The notes below the pieces were generated by a model. The model searched no databases and had not been told where the DNA came from. It saw only the letters and a program-made list of their open reading frames with translations. A DNA stretch of 64,000 nucleotides, from positions 27,606,150 through 27,670,149 of the forward strand of contig CM051514.1 of assembly GCA_028015205.1 (NCBI GenBank). The letters run 5' to 3'. This DNA comes from Mytilisepta virgata. Its lineage: Eukaryota > Mollusca > Bivalvia > Mytilida > Mytilidae. This document shows, in pieces, positions 21,413 through 31,662 of this stretch; position 1 is the stretch's first letter, and each line of letters starts with the position of its first letter. The translations under genes were made by a program, and so were the position numbers.

Positions 21413-24400
21413 GTGAGTGTGTTTTTATATAAAAAAGACACCAAAAAACATTTTTTTGTAGTTTTCTTTGTCTCTGTTTTATATATTTCATGTTGTATGA
21501 AAGGGTGAAATCATATACCGTTTATGTATGGCCTTTTTCTCCGATTTTTCACTGGTATCAAGTTTTAGCATGATGGGCGTTTTTATTGTTTTCAAAGTGA
21601 CCATTTGTGAATATATTTATATAGATCGATTCTAGATAATATTTACACATTTTCTATTGTGTTTCTTTTTATATAAAGATTACGTACATTGTTTAATAAA
21701 ATTGACATTGTCGTCTACAAACATTTTAATTCATTGTGCAATGTGATATGCAAGACCGTTTATAAGGTTCAAAAATAATCGAATTAGTTTTTAAATCGAA
21801 CTGGAATAACATTAAATTAGGTAGAGTGCGCGAATTATATGTATGTTATTATTAAAAGGTATAATACACAGGCATTCTTTACAATGGTTACATCGCCCTT
21901 AACCTTATTAAACAATTAAATTGTATTATACATGTGCGAAAGGTTGCATTTAATATGTAGTTTCTGTTAAACGTGTCTCCCATTTGTGAGTTTTACTTAA
22001 CCTACACTAAGGCCAGTTCAAGTTGATTAATACACATGTAGATTATTATCCCCGCCAACCTATAGACAGTTTGACTGCCCAATACACATGTGTATTAAAC
22101 AAATTTCAAGACGGTAGAAAAAAAAACCCCAATTTTTTCATTGAAAGGAAATAGTTGCAATAAAACAATCAAGAAAAATTGAAAGGAAGTAGTTGCAATA
22201 AAACAATCAACAAAAGAGTTTTATTGCAACTATTTCCTTTCAATGAAAAAAATGGGTTTTTTCTACTGAACGTGTTGCTGTTGGACATAGACCAAACATT
22301 GAAACGGTGTACATTATCTCTTTCTTTTGCGTTCTCCAACACCAGAACTTTTGTACTGGCATGATTCATTACTCAAATGCCTTTAAATTTTCTAAAGAGT
22401 ATTTACAACATGCTTGAGATATAACATACGGTAGATATGTTATGTCATGTATGTGGGAAATTACTTTACAAGGTGAATAAATGAGGTTTAAATAAAAGGA
22501 ATCAGACAAAAACCGAAATAAATTTTCATATTTAAATAACTCATGAATAATCGAATCTTATCTAACATTTAATTTTGGAAATTTGAAAGTGTTTTGTTTT
22601 TTTTTAATTTTTGTTTGTTTTGTTTGTTTGTTTGTTTTTTTTCTTCACTACGTATATGTACCATATCGAAAAATTAATTCTAAATAAATGCAGTGTATTA
22701 AGTATAGGCATAGTTTATGGTTTTATGTAAATGAATTAAATCCAAGATCTAAATAAACCCCCGTATAAAGTAAAGTTATATTAAATGTACAAAGCTAAAA
22801 GTACATCTTTTTTTCTATGGGAATAGAGATTTTAAATGTAGATATATATATATATATATATAAATGTATATATTTTAAATTTTATATAAATTAGGTAAAT
22901 CGAAGATGTAAATGGTACTTCTGTATGTCAAAACTACCATAAAGTATATAAAAGCAGAACAGTTAAAAGATGATTTCGGATTAGATTTTTAAATTGAATA
23001 AAATTAAAACAAAAACCATCAGAAAAAAATAAGATACTTGTTGTGCTAAATCAAAATTTAGACTCCTATAGAACACAAAATAAAAGAAAAAACGTGAGAT
23101 AAGCTTCATAATAGACCGTTAAGAGTAGGGAGAAATCTCACCAAAAACACACAATAAAGGAACAATTAAACGCTTTAACTGTATAGCTACATAAATAAAA
23201 CTGTATAGCTACATAAATAAAGGAAGCACGAGATCAATTATGTTTAATGTGCTAAATATACACTAGACAGGACTAAAAAAAAAATAAATAAAACACTCAT
23301 AATGTGAACTTTTAGAACACCCGGTGATGACATCAACTACTCCAGAACAATACCCGGGTTATTAATACTGTCAACAGGATATGAAATATAGTCATATTAT
23401 TTGATTCGAAACTTTACTCTTAACTTGCAATCAGAAGGGCGTTGAAAATACTGCCATTCGGATGCTTTCCCCATTCTTCTGTATGTCCCATTTTTTTTTT
23501 ATCTGTTTAAGCTAATCTTTTAATTTTAAATCTCTATCTTGTTTTTTACTGTAGTAAAGTTTTTTTCAGATTGATAATGTTTATATATAAATAATCTGTC
23601 AAAACATGAAAGTAGCAAAATAGTGTCAGTCAGAAAAACTGAATATTTGCAAGTGGACATTGGTAATGAAAATTGAAATCTGTCAATACATGCTATGATA
23701 GTTCTGCCTTCTGCATTTAAAGGATTTCGTCAACAATCCTCTATCCTCCGTCGGTACAATTACTGCCCTTCATATCGATTTTTTATCACACCAAATCATT
23801 AGTCTACATCTGGTTATTTTACTCGTGTTTAACAAAGAGTAAACATGCATGGCGTCCCTGCGTTTCGCTACAGAATGCACGCTCTTAAATATAAATGTAG
23901 CACAACCTATTTTAACAACTTAAAGACTACAATACTTAAGTTTTAAATTATGTCCGATGATAGAAATTTCCTGAATAAACTTAACAGAATTTTATTATTA
24001 TATAGGTATTATATGTGTACACCATACACATAATTATTTTACTCTTTAAGTTCGTGTTGTAATTGATCTATACCTGTCCTACAATTCTTTGATATCACCT
24101 TTCATTGACGAGACATTTAAATATATTTTGGGATGGTCGTTGCAAATAATAGCGATTTTGTTCAGCCAAAGTGTAGTAGGAAAATAGGTTAAATTGCACA
24201 AAGTCATGTTTTAATTCATTGTACTTATATCTAGATATATTCTATCATATATAAAATTATAAGAGATTCATTTTTTCTATAAAAAACATAGCTAGTATTC
24301 AACATGGAAAACGACAGAAGACGCATCGTAACTTGTTTCAAAATTCTTTTTTTTTTTATTGCCACTATTTTGTATATTTAAATAGCCTTTGTACCACAAC

Positions 24401-24835
24401 TTATCATTCATAGGGTTTTAAATCATATATTATTTTACATTATATTAGATTGCAGTTTTTACAATAGATGCAAGGTTATATAGATCAACTAAAAGTGGAT
24501 ATTTAATAAAAAAAACTGGAAATCCACACAATAATCTTTAAATCATTTTTTTTTTTCTGTTGACGCATACATGTAAATCATCAAGTGCTCCTGGAGATTT
24601 CACGTGTTCTTATTGTCAACAAACCTGGCCATCTTCAGTGAACTGACGTCTTCCAAAGTACTGGAATGCCACAATAATTAATAATAACGTAACAGCAGAG
24701 TAAATTTATAATTTTAAAATGGTGAAATATATATTCTTCTGTTTTGTAAAAATACTGTGCCACGTTTTCGAAGCTATCATAGAACTAAGATACGTCTTAT
24801 ATATATGTTAGTCCTAAGTGATGTTTTCTAACCCG
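21413..24835. other. Long non-coding stretch, possible intron
   Basis: AT-rich, with a (TA)n microsatellite at about 22843-22862, a hairpin at 22111-22273 (listed separately) and a short tandem duplication near 23175-23220 (actgtatagctacataaata twice). No coding signal seen. Confidence 0.4.
22111..22273. repeat. Long perfect-core inverted repeat (hairpin) with a third partial arm in the loop
   Basis: 'cattgaaaggaaatagttgc' plus aataaaac (about 22139-22166) is perfectly complementary to gttttattgc plus 'aactatttcctttcaatg' (about 22218-22245). Imperfect pairing extends outward on both sides to arms of about 55 bp. The 50-bp loop contains another near-copy of the left arm (gaaaggaagtagttgcaata). 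No coding motif. Confidence 0.85.
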
Positions 24836-24948
24836 TCGTCAGTCAGGATATGTCCTAAAATGTATCTTAAAGTTAGGACAACCAATACCATGTCCTAAGA
24901 TAGTCTTAAGATAATCGTTATTCTTAGAATGTTCTAAGTATAGAAAAC
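24836..24948. promoter_or_regulatory. Cluster of TCCTAA-type motifs just upstream of Harbinger remnant 2
   Basis: Between about 24811 and 24945 the motif gtcctaag/gtcctaaa and its relatives (tagtcctaagtg, atgtcctaaaat, atgtcctaagat, gttctaagta, plus the inverse ttaggaca) recurs at least five times. Subterminal repeats of this kind often mark transposon ends where transposase or its partner binds. The matching right end was not found, so this is inference. Confidence 0.4.
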
Positions 24949-25922
24949 ATGGCCACTGTTTACCTTCACTTGAGAAGGAGTGCTGAAAACATTCGTCGAA
25001 ACAGAATATTCCGATACAGAGACAATCCTCTAGACTGTTTAGAAGAAGTAGAAATGGTACGTAGATACAGATTATCGCAAGAATTAATATTTGAGCTGTG
25101 TTTGAGAATCGCCTTGTTCGACCCACAGCGAGATCGCATGCCTTCCCAGTTTCATTCCAAATAATTGTGGCTCTTAGATTGTATGCAACCGATAGCTTTC
25201 AAATGGTTAATGCCGACGTTCACAATATATCCAGAGCAAACGTATCGAAAACTACATTGATTTAAACTCATGTATGAAAGAATTATCTAAAACGTACACC
25301 AAGATACCTGCATAGCACGCAGAACTCAATGTCGTACTACGATGCTTTTATAATATTGCAAACTTCCCACATGTATTTGGTGTTGTATATGGAACGCACA
25401 TCTGAATAAAATCTGCGGTAGTCGATGAACATTAGTATGTGAACAGAAAGAACTATCATCCAGTAAACATTCAGGCAGTGGGTGATAAACATTTGAAATT
25501 TCTGAACATTGTTGCAAAATTGCCGGGTGGTACTCGAGTTTTTTTTATTCTATCTAATTCTAAAATGCATGAAATGTTGGATAATAGAGAAATAGGTTTC
25601 AGATGGCTTTTAAGTTACAGTTTGACGATGGCTGATAATAAAAGTTATAATACAACTCAAATGAAGACTAGTTCGGTTCTACATGTAGATAGGGGCTTTG
25701 TGTTCTAAAATCAAGATTTCGGACGATTCCACTCGAGCACTGTTGTATGGGCCTAGAAAATGTTATATAACGATAGTTGTAGCTTTGCTTCACAACATGT
25801 GCACTAAAAAAGGAATTCCAGTACCAGATAAACTGAAAAACTCCTGCGATCGTGCCCACATTCATGTATATGGTCCTATTTTGTTTGATATTTATATGTA
25901 TCTTGGAAAATCATCAAGTTAA
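24949..25922 (+). pseudogene. PIF/Harbinger (HARBI1-like) transposase remnant 2
   Basis: The N-terminal part, about 70 residues, is open: RRNRIFRYRDNPLD followed by EEVEMVRRYRLSQELIFEL, the usual Harbinger start. A stop at about 25162 and several shifts follow. Further pieces read ANFPHVFGVVYGTHI, where the first catalytic Asp of the canonical IDGTHI is Tyr, then YVNRKNYHPVNIQAVGD, LNIVAKLPGG and a C-terminal VVALLHNMCTKKGIPVPD. The GDxGY segment is not recognisable. Divergence and frame damage exceed those of remnant 1, so the two are independent insertions. A convergent coiled-coil fragment follows, as at remnant 1. Confidence 0.88.
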
Positions 25923-26390
25923 ACCAATAATTGTGTAGGAAACTAATGACATTTAAATCATTTTAGCATGCACACCTTCAATATGTATCACTCATTCTGT
26001 AAAATAAAACTATCGGACCTAAAAACTGCAGAAATCATCCGGAAACACCACATACCCTTTATACTGACGGTTGGACTTAAATGGATAAACAAATATACCC
26101 CGAGTATCGTCACACGAGCATAAAAAATGTTAAGCAAATCAAGGGACAAGAATATTTTAAAATTATTGTATGGACAAGGAAAACCAACATCAAACTTTGA
26201 AATGTAGTTTGGCCAAACAAAGTGGGTAAAACAGATGTGCAGAGAAATCATGTTTATGTATAAAACAACATGACCTTTATAAAGTTGTTCATTCTCATTT
26301 TTTTTAATTTGGGAAGGGGCGGAGAGTGGTCGGATTGCTGCTAAAAAGAATACGGTTGGTATCAAACAAGTTTTATTTCTAGTATAACAA

Positions 26391-26627
26391 TTAAACTTCA
26401 GTGATATCATATGACATATGTGACAAGTTTGTCTGCATTTGGACCAAATACAACTGTCGTTTTGCTTGTTCCAAGCTAAAATAACCCTTATCTATTTTGA
26501 GTCTTTGTTTGGCAATATCTAGCTTCTATTGTTTCAGTTTAACCTTTTCCAACTTTTTTCTTTTCCTTTCTATTTCAAGTCTCTCCAGCTCAATTGCCAA
26601 TCTACTGTTTTCTATTTCTACTAGGCG
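26391..26627 (-). pseudogene. Coiled-coil C-terminal exon of a Harbinger partner gene, copy 2
   Basis: The - strand reads RLVEIENSRLAIELERLEIE, then RKRKKLEKVKLKQ, a TAG, then KLDIAKQRLKIDKGYF and SLEQAKRQLYLV, ending with a stop at 26391-26393. The heptad-like Leu/Ile spacing and high charge match the tail at 11373-11517. An upstream acidic piece ARLIEHDYDEPDTRKDAD (about 26735-26680, different frame, after a TTTTAG acceptor) probably belongs to the same gene. The single TAG replaces a codon in the middle of an otherwise clean helix. Confidence 0.62.
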
Positions 26628-27479
26628 CTGTGATGCATCGTCTTTCTAATGCGGGTTTGAATATAACTATCTAGAGATCTGCGTCCTTTCGGGTATCAGG
26701 TTCGTCGTAATCGTGTTCAATCAGTCTGGCAGAGATATCTAAAATATATATGATTTTATGTAGTATGGCAATAAAGACCTAAACAGATGTTTATATTGTG
26801 ATCGTGTAACATATACTAGACAACATTCTGTGAACATCAATTTTGGTTAGATTGGATAGCGGTTGTAGACGGAAGTTTTAAAAAAAAACACTCTAAATTT
26901 TTACTTTTGTAAATGTACACTCACCCAGTATAAAATGTTATCTAATCATTTATTGTTTCATTATAGGTTACATTTGAAAAATGTCTTTTAAAACAAAATC
27001 GAATGAAGTTGCAAGGTATCCTTTGGTTTGGGGAAAAGTTTCTGGTTTTATTATCTGTATTAATATAATTGTTATTGTTACGAATGTATCAGCAAATCCA
27101 GCCCAACCATTGCAGATATACGCTCTATAAATACCTAGTTACATCCATGAGTGACCATGATTTCACCTATTAAAATAAAATATCACAGCAATGGATTTAA
27201 TTCAAATATCATTCAAATATTTTTGCACAGTGTAAGCAATTGAATGGTGAACGTACTCTCACTTCAGTCTAAAATGTTATTTTGAAATTTCAGAACTGTT
27301 GTGATACCGAGTTATAATATATACACTCTGCAGAAAAAAAAAGAAACGCATAAGGGTTTTTTTAGGTATTTTAACACATTTATTTCAATCCATTTGTTTC
27401 GGTTACACTTACAGATATTGACTCATAATTTTTTATTGGAAAATTAACAGTCCATTCTTCACATATTACCGAATAAAAG

Positions 27480-28140
27480 TAAGTTTAAATACAGTTCAGC
27501 ACTTCCGGTCACGATAAAGTTAGTATAAGGTATGACCACCACGCGCGGCCAACACTACTCTGCAGCTCAACGCAAGGACTGAATAAATTATCTGACATTA
27601 TTTCATTGTATTGATCACCATTCTTATTGCATTATTTGGCGAGTCTGAGGCGGAAGTTGACGTCGGCGCACACGTTTATCCAGTTGTCCCAATAGTTGTC
27701 TTATCGGATATAAGCCCGGTGCTTTGGAGGACCACATTGCACATTACCGTTGTTCCGCTTAAGGAGTCCGTTGTTAAATGCACTGTTGGAATAAATCCCT
27801 CTGCCGGTCAATTACGTGAATAAGGTGAGGTTGGAGAATTTCGTCTCTGCACCTTTGAGCCGTGAAATTTCCGGGAACAAGTTCTGTTTTGCGGTCATTT
27901 GAGATCGCTGCCAACATTATAACACTCCCTCCACCGAAACTTTTCACCTTCTTAACACGAGAGGAAGAGAAACCTTCATGCCGTCGCCTGTATACCCATA
28001 TTCTGCCATCAAATTTCTGCAGAGGAAAGTGGAGCTCGTAGCTGAACCAAATGCTACGCCAGTTTTGAAATGTCCAGACCCTCAATCTGTTGCACCAACG
28101 GACTCTTTCTTTTAGACGAACCGAATCTTTATCAAACTGC
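27480..28140 (-). pseudogene. Tc1/mariner-type transposase remnant
   Basis: From about 28135 downwards the - strand reads VRLKERVRWCNRLRVWTFQNW, WRSIWFSYELHF, DGRIWVYRRRHEGF, KSFGGGSVIMLAAISNDRKT and LVPGNFTAQRCRDEILQPHL. These are hallmarks of Tc1-like DDE transposases (FSDE, GGGS-V-W-G-I, DEIL). The first catalytic Asp (FSDE) is Tyr (TAC), so this copy could not be active. After 27774 the frame breaks; debris such as RRRQLPPQTRQ and VLAARGGHT remains down to about 27530. The N-terminal DNA-binding half is absent. Confidence 0.87.
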
Positions 28141-28393
28141 TATCAGTTTGAAATCATTATTATTAATCCAAGATCATGTGATCAATAGTCCTTTACTTAA
28201 TACAATAGACATGGTAAAACCCATTAATTAGAAGTGTAAAAATGAAAATGAAAGGATATTCGGTGTGCACAGAAGTTTCCAGTATAATGAGGAAATAGTA
28301 TTTTAAACGTATTGACATATCAATAACAAACTACATGTAAGTCCTTATAACTGAAGTGGTTTTTAACCGAACAAATACTTTAGATTCTGCTTA

Positions 28394-29078
28394 CTTTGAT
28401 TTCACTTAATTCATTTAGCCTTTCACACTGTATGTCAAAAATATCTCGTGCATGTCGTTACGAATTACTTCATTTCAGACAATTATCATAATAATTACCA
28501 TTTACCTGTTTGTGTCGCCTGCGAAACGCATAATCGACACATAGGGATCACTATCTGGTGTGCATATGTATTTAAATTTTAGAAAATTTTAATTCTTTTT
28601 GTAAAAATTGACATTTTTGAAAAAAGGGGTGGGGGGGGGGGGGTCAAAACTTCTATCCTCAACTACTCCATAACCACTCAAAGGAATTTGATTAAACTTT
28701 CTCTGTGCATTAACCTTAATGCACAGTTGTGCATATATATATCATTTTTAGAAAAATTTAATTTTTTTTAAAAAAATTGACATTTTTGAAAAAAGGGAGG
28801 TTCAAAACTTCTATCCTCAACTACTCCATAACAGCTCAAAGCAATTGATGAAACTTTCTCTGTGCATTAACCTTAATGTAAAGGTGTGCATATATATTTC
28901 ATTTTTAGAAAATTTTAATTTTTTTGGTAAAAAATGATGTCCGCAGGCGACACATGTCTTCCTTTGATTTCACTTAATTCATTTAGCCATTCACACTGTA
29001 TGTCATAAATATCTTATGCATTGCGTTACGAATTACTTCATTTCAGACAATTGTCATAATAATGACCATTTACCTTTT
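28394..29078. mobile_element. Insertion bounded by CGCAGGCGACAC inverted ends inside a 117-bp direct repeat
   Basis: GTGTCGCCTGCG (28512-28523) and CGCAGGCGACAC (28942-28953) are exact inverted repeats. Between them are about 2.5 units of a repeat of about 158 bp (caaaacttctatcctcaact at about 28645 and 28803), the first carrying a G13 run at 28631-28643. Outside the inverted ends a sequence of about 117 bp (starting ctttgatttcacttaattca) occurs at 28394-28510 and again at 28962-29078 with a handful of substitutions. No coding capacity. Confidence 0.85.
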
Positions 29079-29355
29079 TATGAACTAATACCATTTTCAT
29101 TTTATACTTACATTTAACTTTCATCATGAAATAAAATTTCAACGTTTTAATTTAAATCATTAATATTATGACCCAGTGAACAATGTACTTAACTACTGTG
29201 CTTTAAATGTTTTTAAAGAAATACAATACACTGTCATTTTCACATTACCTATTGGGTGATGGGTATACTTCCTTGTTCAGTAATAACACCAGAGTAGCGA
29301 AGATTGTGTCATCAGTACGTTTTTAGTCCTTGTACACATCTGACGTATCAACAGA

Positions 29356-29429
29356 ATGAAATGTTCATTGATTTCAATAGTAGCCATACTTTTATTTGTC
29401 TTGTTTCATTGTGTAAACTCATGGAGTGG
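29356..29429 (+). CDS. Signal-peptide exon B of the secreted EMI/EGF protein
   Basis: The ATG at 29356 starts MKCSLISIVAILLFVLFHCV and then NSWSG, a clear secretory signal peptide. The exon ends GG|GTAAGT, the best donor consensus seen in the window, in phase 2. It joins in frame to the exon at 43103. Compared with exon A it keeps the MK start, the hydrophobic core and the SWSG end but differs through most of the core, so the duplication is not recent. It is closer to the body exons and is my preferred main first exon. A solo LTR lies about 420 bp downstream, in the presumed first intron. Confidence 0.82.
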
Positions 29430-29846
29430 GTAAGTTGTCATTTATCTGTAAATCAAACATTGTTTTTAAGTTTATTTTATGTTTAGTTTGCAAAAATTTA
29501 GTATATATGTGTTTATGTCACATAACTTTATATCTACCTACATGTACATTTATTATTAGAATAACATCATATTTTTTTAACGTTGTAAGCACAAACTAGG
29601 GTTTTATCTTTTTTATCAAAGGGCTAGTGCAATTTGAAACAATACGGTCAACGGCATTTTATTATTTTTTGTTCATTTTGTATTCCTGACGTTTCTTTAT
29701 AACAGGAAAATTGTTATTTTTCGGATTTTGTTCCCAAAGAAAGCAACTAGTACTTGATCTGTTTAACATTATCTATATACCGTGTCCGACGTTATCTTTG
29801 TTCCGTTTTATGATTAAATCGAAATTTGGACTAGCGATAAACGAAA

Positions 29847-30432
29847 TGTTACGGCCGAAATCACCTTTAAGTTGTAGCCAACAAAAGACACAAATCAATA
29901 ATAAAATTTAACAAGATTTATTATATACAAGTTTACAAAAAATATTACACAAAATAAAATGTCAACTTAACTGTTCAAAATCCTGTTATTTATTTATCCG
30001 GAATTCTCGTCACTGTTGCGGGAATCCAAACGGAATATTATATCCAATCAGTCACAATCTAGTATGATGTAACGTAAATAAAAGTGTTTCAATCCAACAG
30101 CTGAGAACACAAGAATGTTATTGTCTGGTCCGATATGCTATGTTCTGAAAGTCCAACCTTCGTCCGTATATATAACCACCACGGAAATCCATAGAATCCT
30201 TCTAGAATACGATAGAAGTTTGAATTACACCAGAATTATTACGTAAGTCAAATAGAAAGTTCTAGTCATTCCATCAGTATCTATTAATGTTCGAGTGATT
30301 TCTAAACTGCGCAGTTATAACATTATTTGGTAAACAACTATAAGTATTATGTAAGCATATTATACATGTATTAAGGCTACACAAAACAAATTAGGCCAAG
30401 ATAAATAATATAATAATTACAATATCATAACA
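29847..30432 (-). mobile_element. Solo LTR (Ty3/gypsy-like guess), 586 bp
   Basis: On the - strand the sequence begins TGTTATGATATTG and ends GGCCGTAACA, the TG...CA rule with matching TGTTA/TAACA tips. GAAA lies directly outside both ends (29843-29846 and 30433-30436), a 4-bp target duplication, or 5 bp (GAAAT) if one terminal base is shared. Inside, on the - strand, are a TATA-like ggttatatatacgg and downstream an ataataaatc polyadenylation-like signal, in the order expected for an LTR. No internal coding region adjoins it, so it is a solo LTR left by recombination. No viral gene is present. Confidence 0.75.
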
Positions 30433-31045
30433 GAAATGATACCTCTGAAATCACTGGGAAAATTTGAAGTGAAACTTCTATGAATCATTTCAGAAATTAC
30501 CTTTAAAATTCGGCATATTTTCAAAGCCGAACAACTAACATGCCTACAATGGCCAATTCATTATTATGTCTGATAAAATTTCAAATATCTTCTTTCCTGA
30601 ATAGGTTTAAGAAAAACATGAAATTGAAATGAGACAAACATGATTCTTTATAAAGTTTGCTTTTAACATCAGTTTGGAAAAAAGCTTGACTTCCATTCGC
30701 TGTCAAAGTTAAGAAATCGCCTCATCTGAAAATACTTGACAAAATGAACTGAAACTATTATAATAATTTAATGACGGTCCTTTTCAAATGAGTATGCATC
30801 GGAAAACATGCCGCCGTGAGAAACTCTTTGTTTTCGGTGTAAGTAAAAATTTAAAAAAGCATGAATAAATATAAAACCTGATGTCATGCTCTCTAGGATT
30901 CGTTTTCCGTATAAAGTATGCAACTAACAGAGACGTAAAATTAATTTTATGGGAAGTATATAATCCTGCATGCATCAGCAACGAGGTGCAGGTTGGCGAT
31001 CTTAGAAATTATCAGAGTATGAATTCAAGGAAATTGTATTACCTT

Positions 31046-31235
31046 TAGAAATATAAGGAAGCTGTGCGACCATGTTACGGAATATCTAAAGTTAATTGTC
31101 CTCTTTACAGTATTACAGTGATTCACACTGAGCCTCTTTTTATAAGGTAACTAGAAATATAAGGAAGCTGTGCGACCATGTTACGGAAAATCTAAAGTTA
31201 ATTGTCCTCTTTACAGTATTACAGTGATTCACATT
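31046..31235. repeat. 106-bp tandem duplication that preserves an empty target site
   Basis: 'tagaaatataaggaagctgt' starts at 31046 and again at 31152. The copies share about 100 bp with very few differences. In copy 1 the sequence runs gtgattcacactgagcctct uninterrupted; in copy 2 the same place is interrupted by the element at 31236-31653 and resumes as attcacattgagcctctttt. Copy 1 is therefore a natural empty site. Confidence 0.93.
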
Positions 31236-31653
31236 CAATCTAATTAAAAACCGATCTCTCATCGCTCCCGTTATCTGATATGTCGCGTGGGAGATCTAAC
31301 GAAACCCGCTTTGAGGTCACATGTGAGTGAACTGGAACTGATGAATTTATAATGATATGCAAATGAGTTGACTTCCTATCAATAAGCCAATCAAAAAAGT
31401 TTTCCTTTAGATCTAATCGTTAAAGGAGATCCGAATGAATTCTGGGGACTGACGATTTCTTCGTTAATAAAAATGAGTTACATCCCCTTACCACACGATC
31501 AACTTACAAGATCGCCGAAGCCGCAATTTCATTGGTCAAACAGGACACACCTACGAGGTCACTCACATGTGACCTCAAAGCGGGTTTCGTTAGATCTCCC
31601 ACGCGACATATCAGAAAACGGGAGCGATGAGAGATCGGTTTTTAATTAGATTG
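31236..31653. mobile_element. 418-bp non-autonomous element with 95-bp TIRs and 9-10 bp target duplication (Mutator-like)
   Basis: The left arm 31236-31330 (CAATCTAATTAAAAACCG ... GTCACATGTGAGTGA) and right arm 31559-31653 are inverted copies with one mismatch seen. ATTCACATT directly flanks both sides (31227-31235 and 31654-31662); a 10-bp reading with a preceding G is equally possible. Long TIRs with a 9-11 bp target duplication are the classical signature of Mutator/MULE elements. The 230-bp interior has no coding capacity. Near-identical arms imply a young insertion. Superfamily is inferred from structure only. Confidence 0.88.
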
Positions 31654-31662
31654 ATTCACATT

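Noticed and set aside
26391..26627. A functional coiled-coil host gene
   Set aside because: In-frame TAG, an upstream piece in another frame and its position next to a dead Harbinger favour a transposon partner pseudogene.
27611..27823. 70-residue + strand open frame
   Set aside because: It is the antisense of the degraded Tc1-like transposase.
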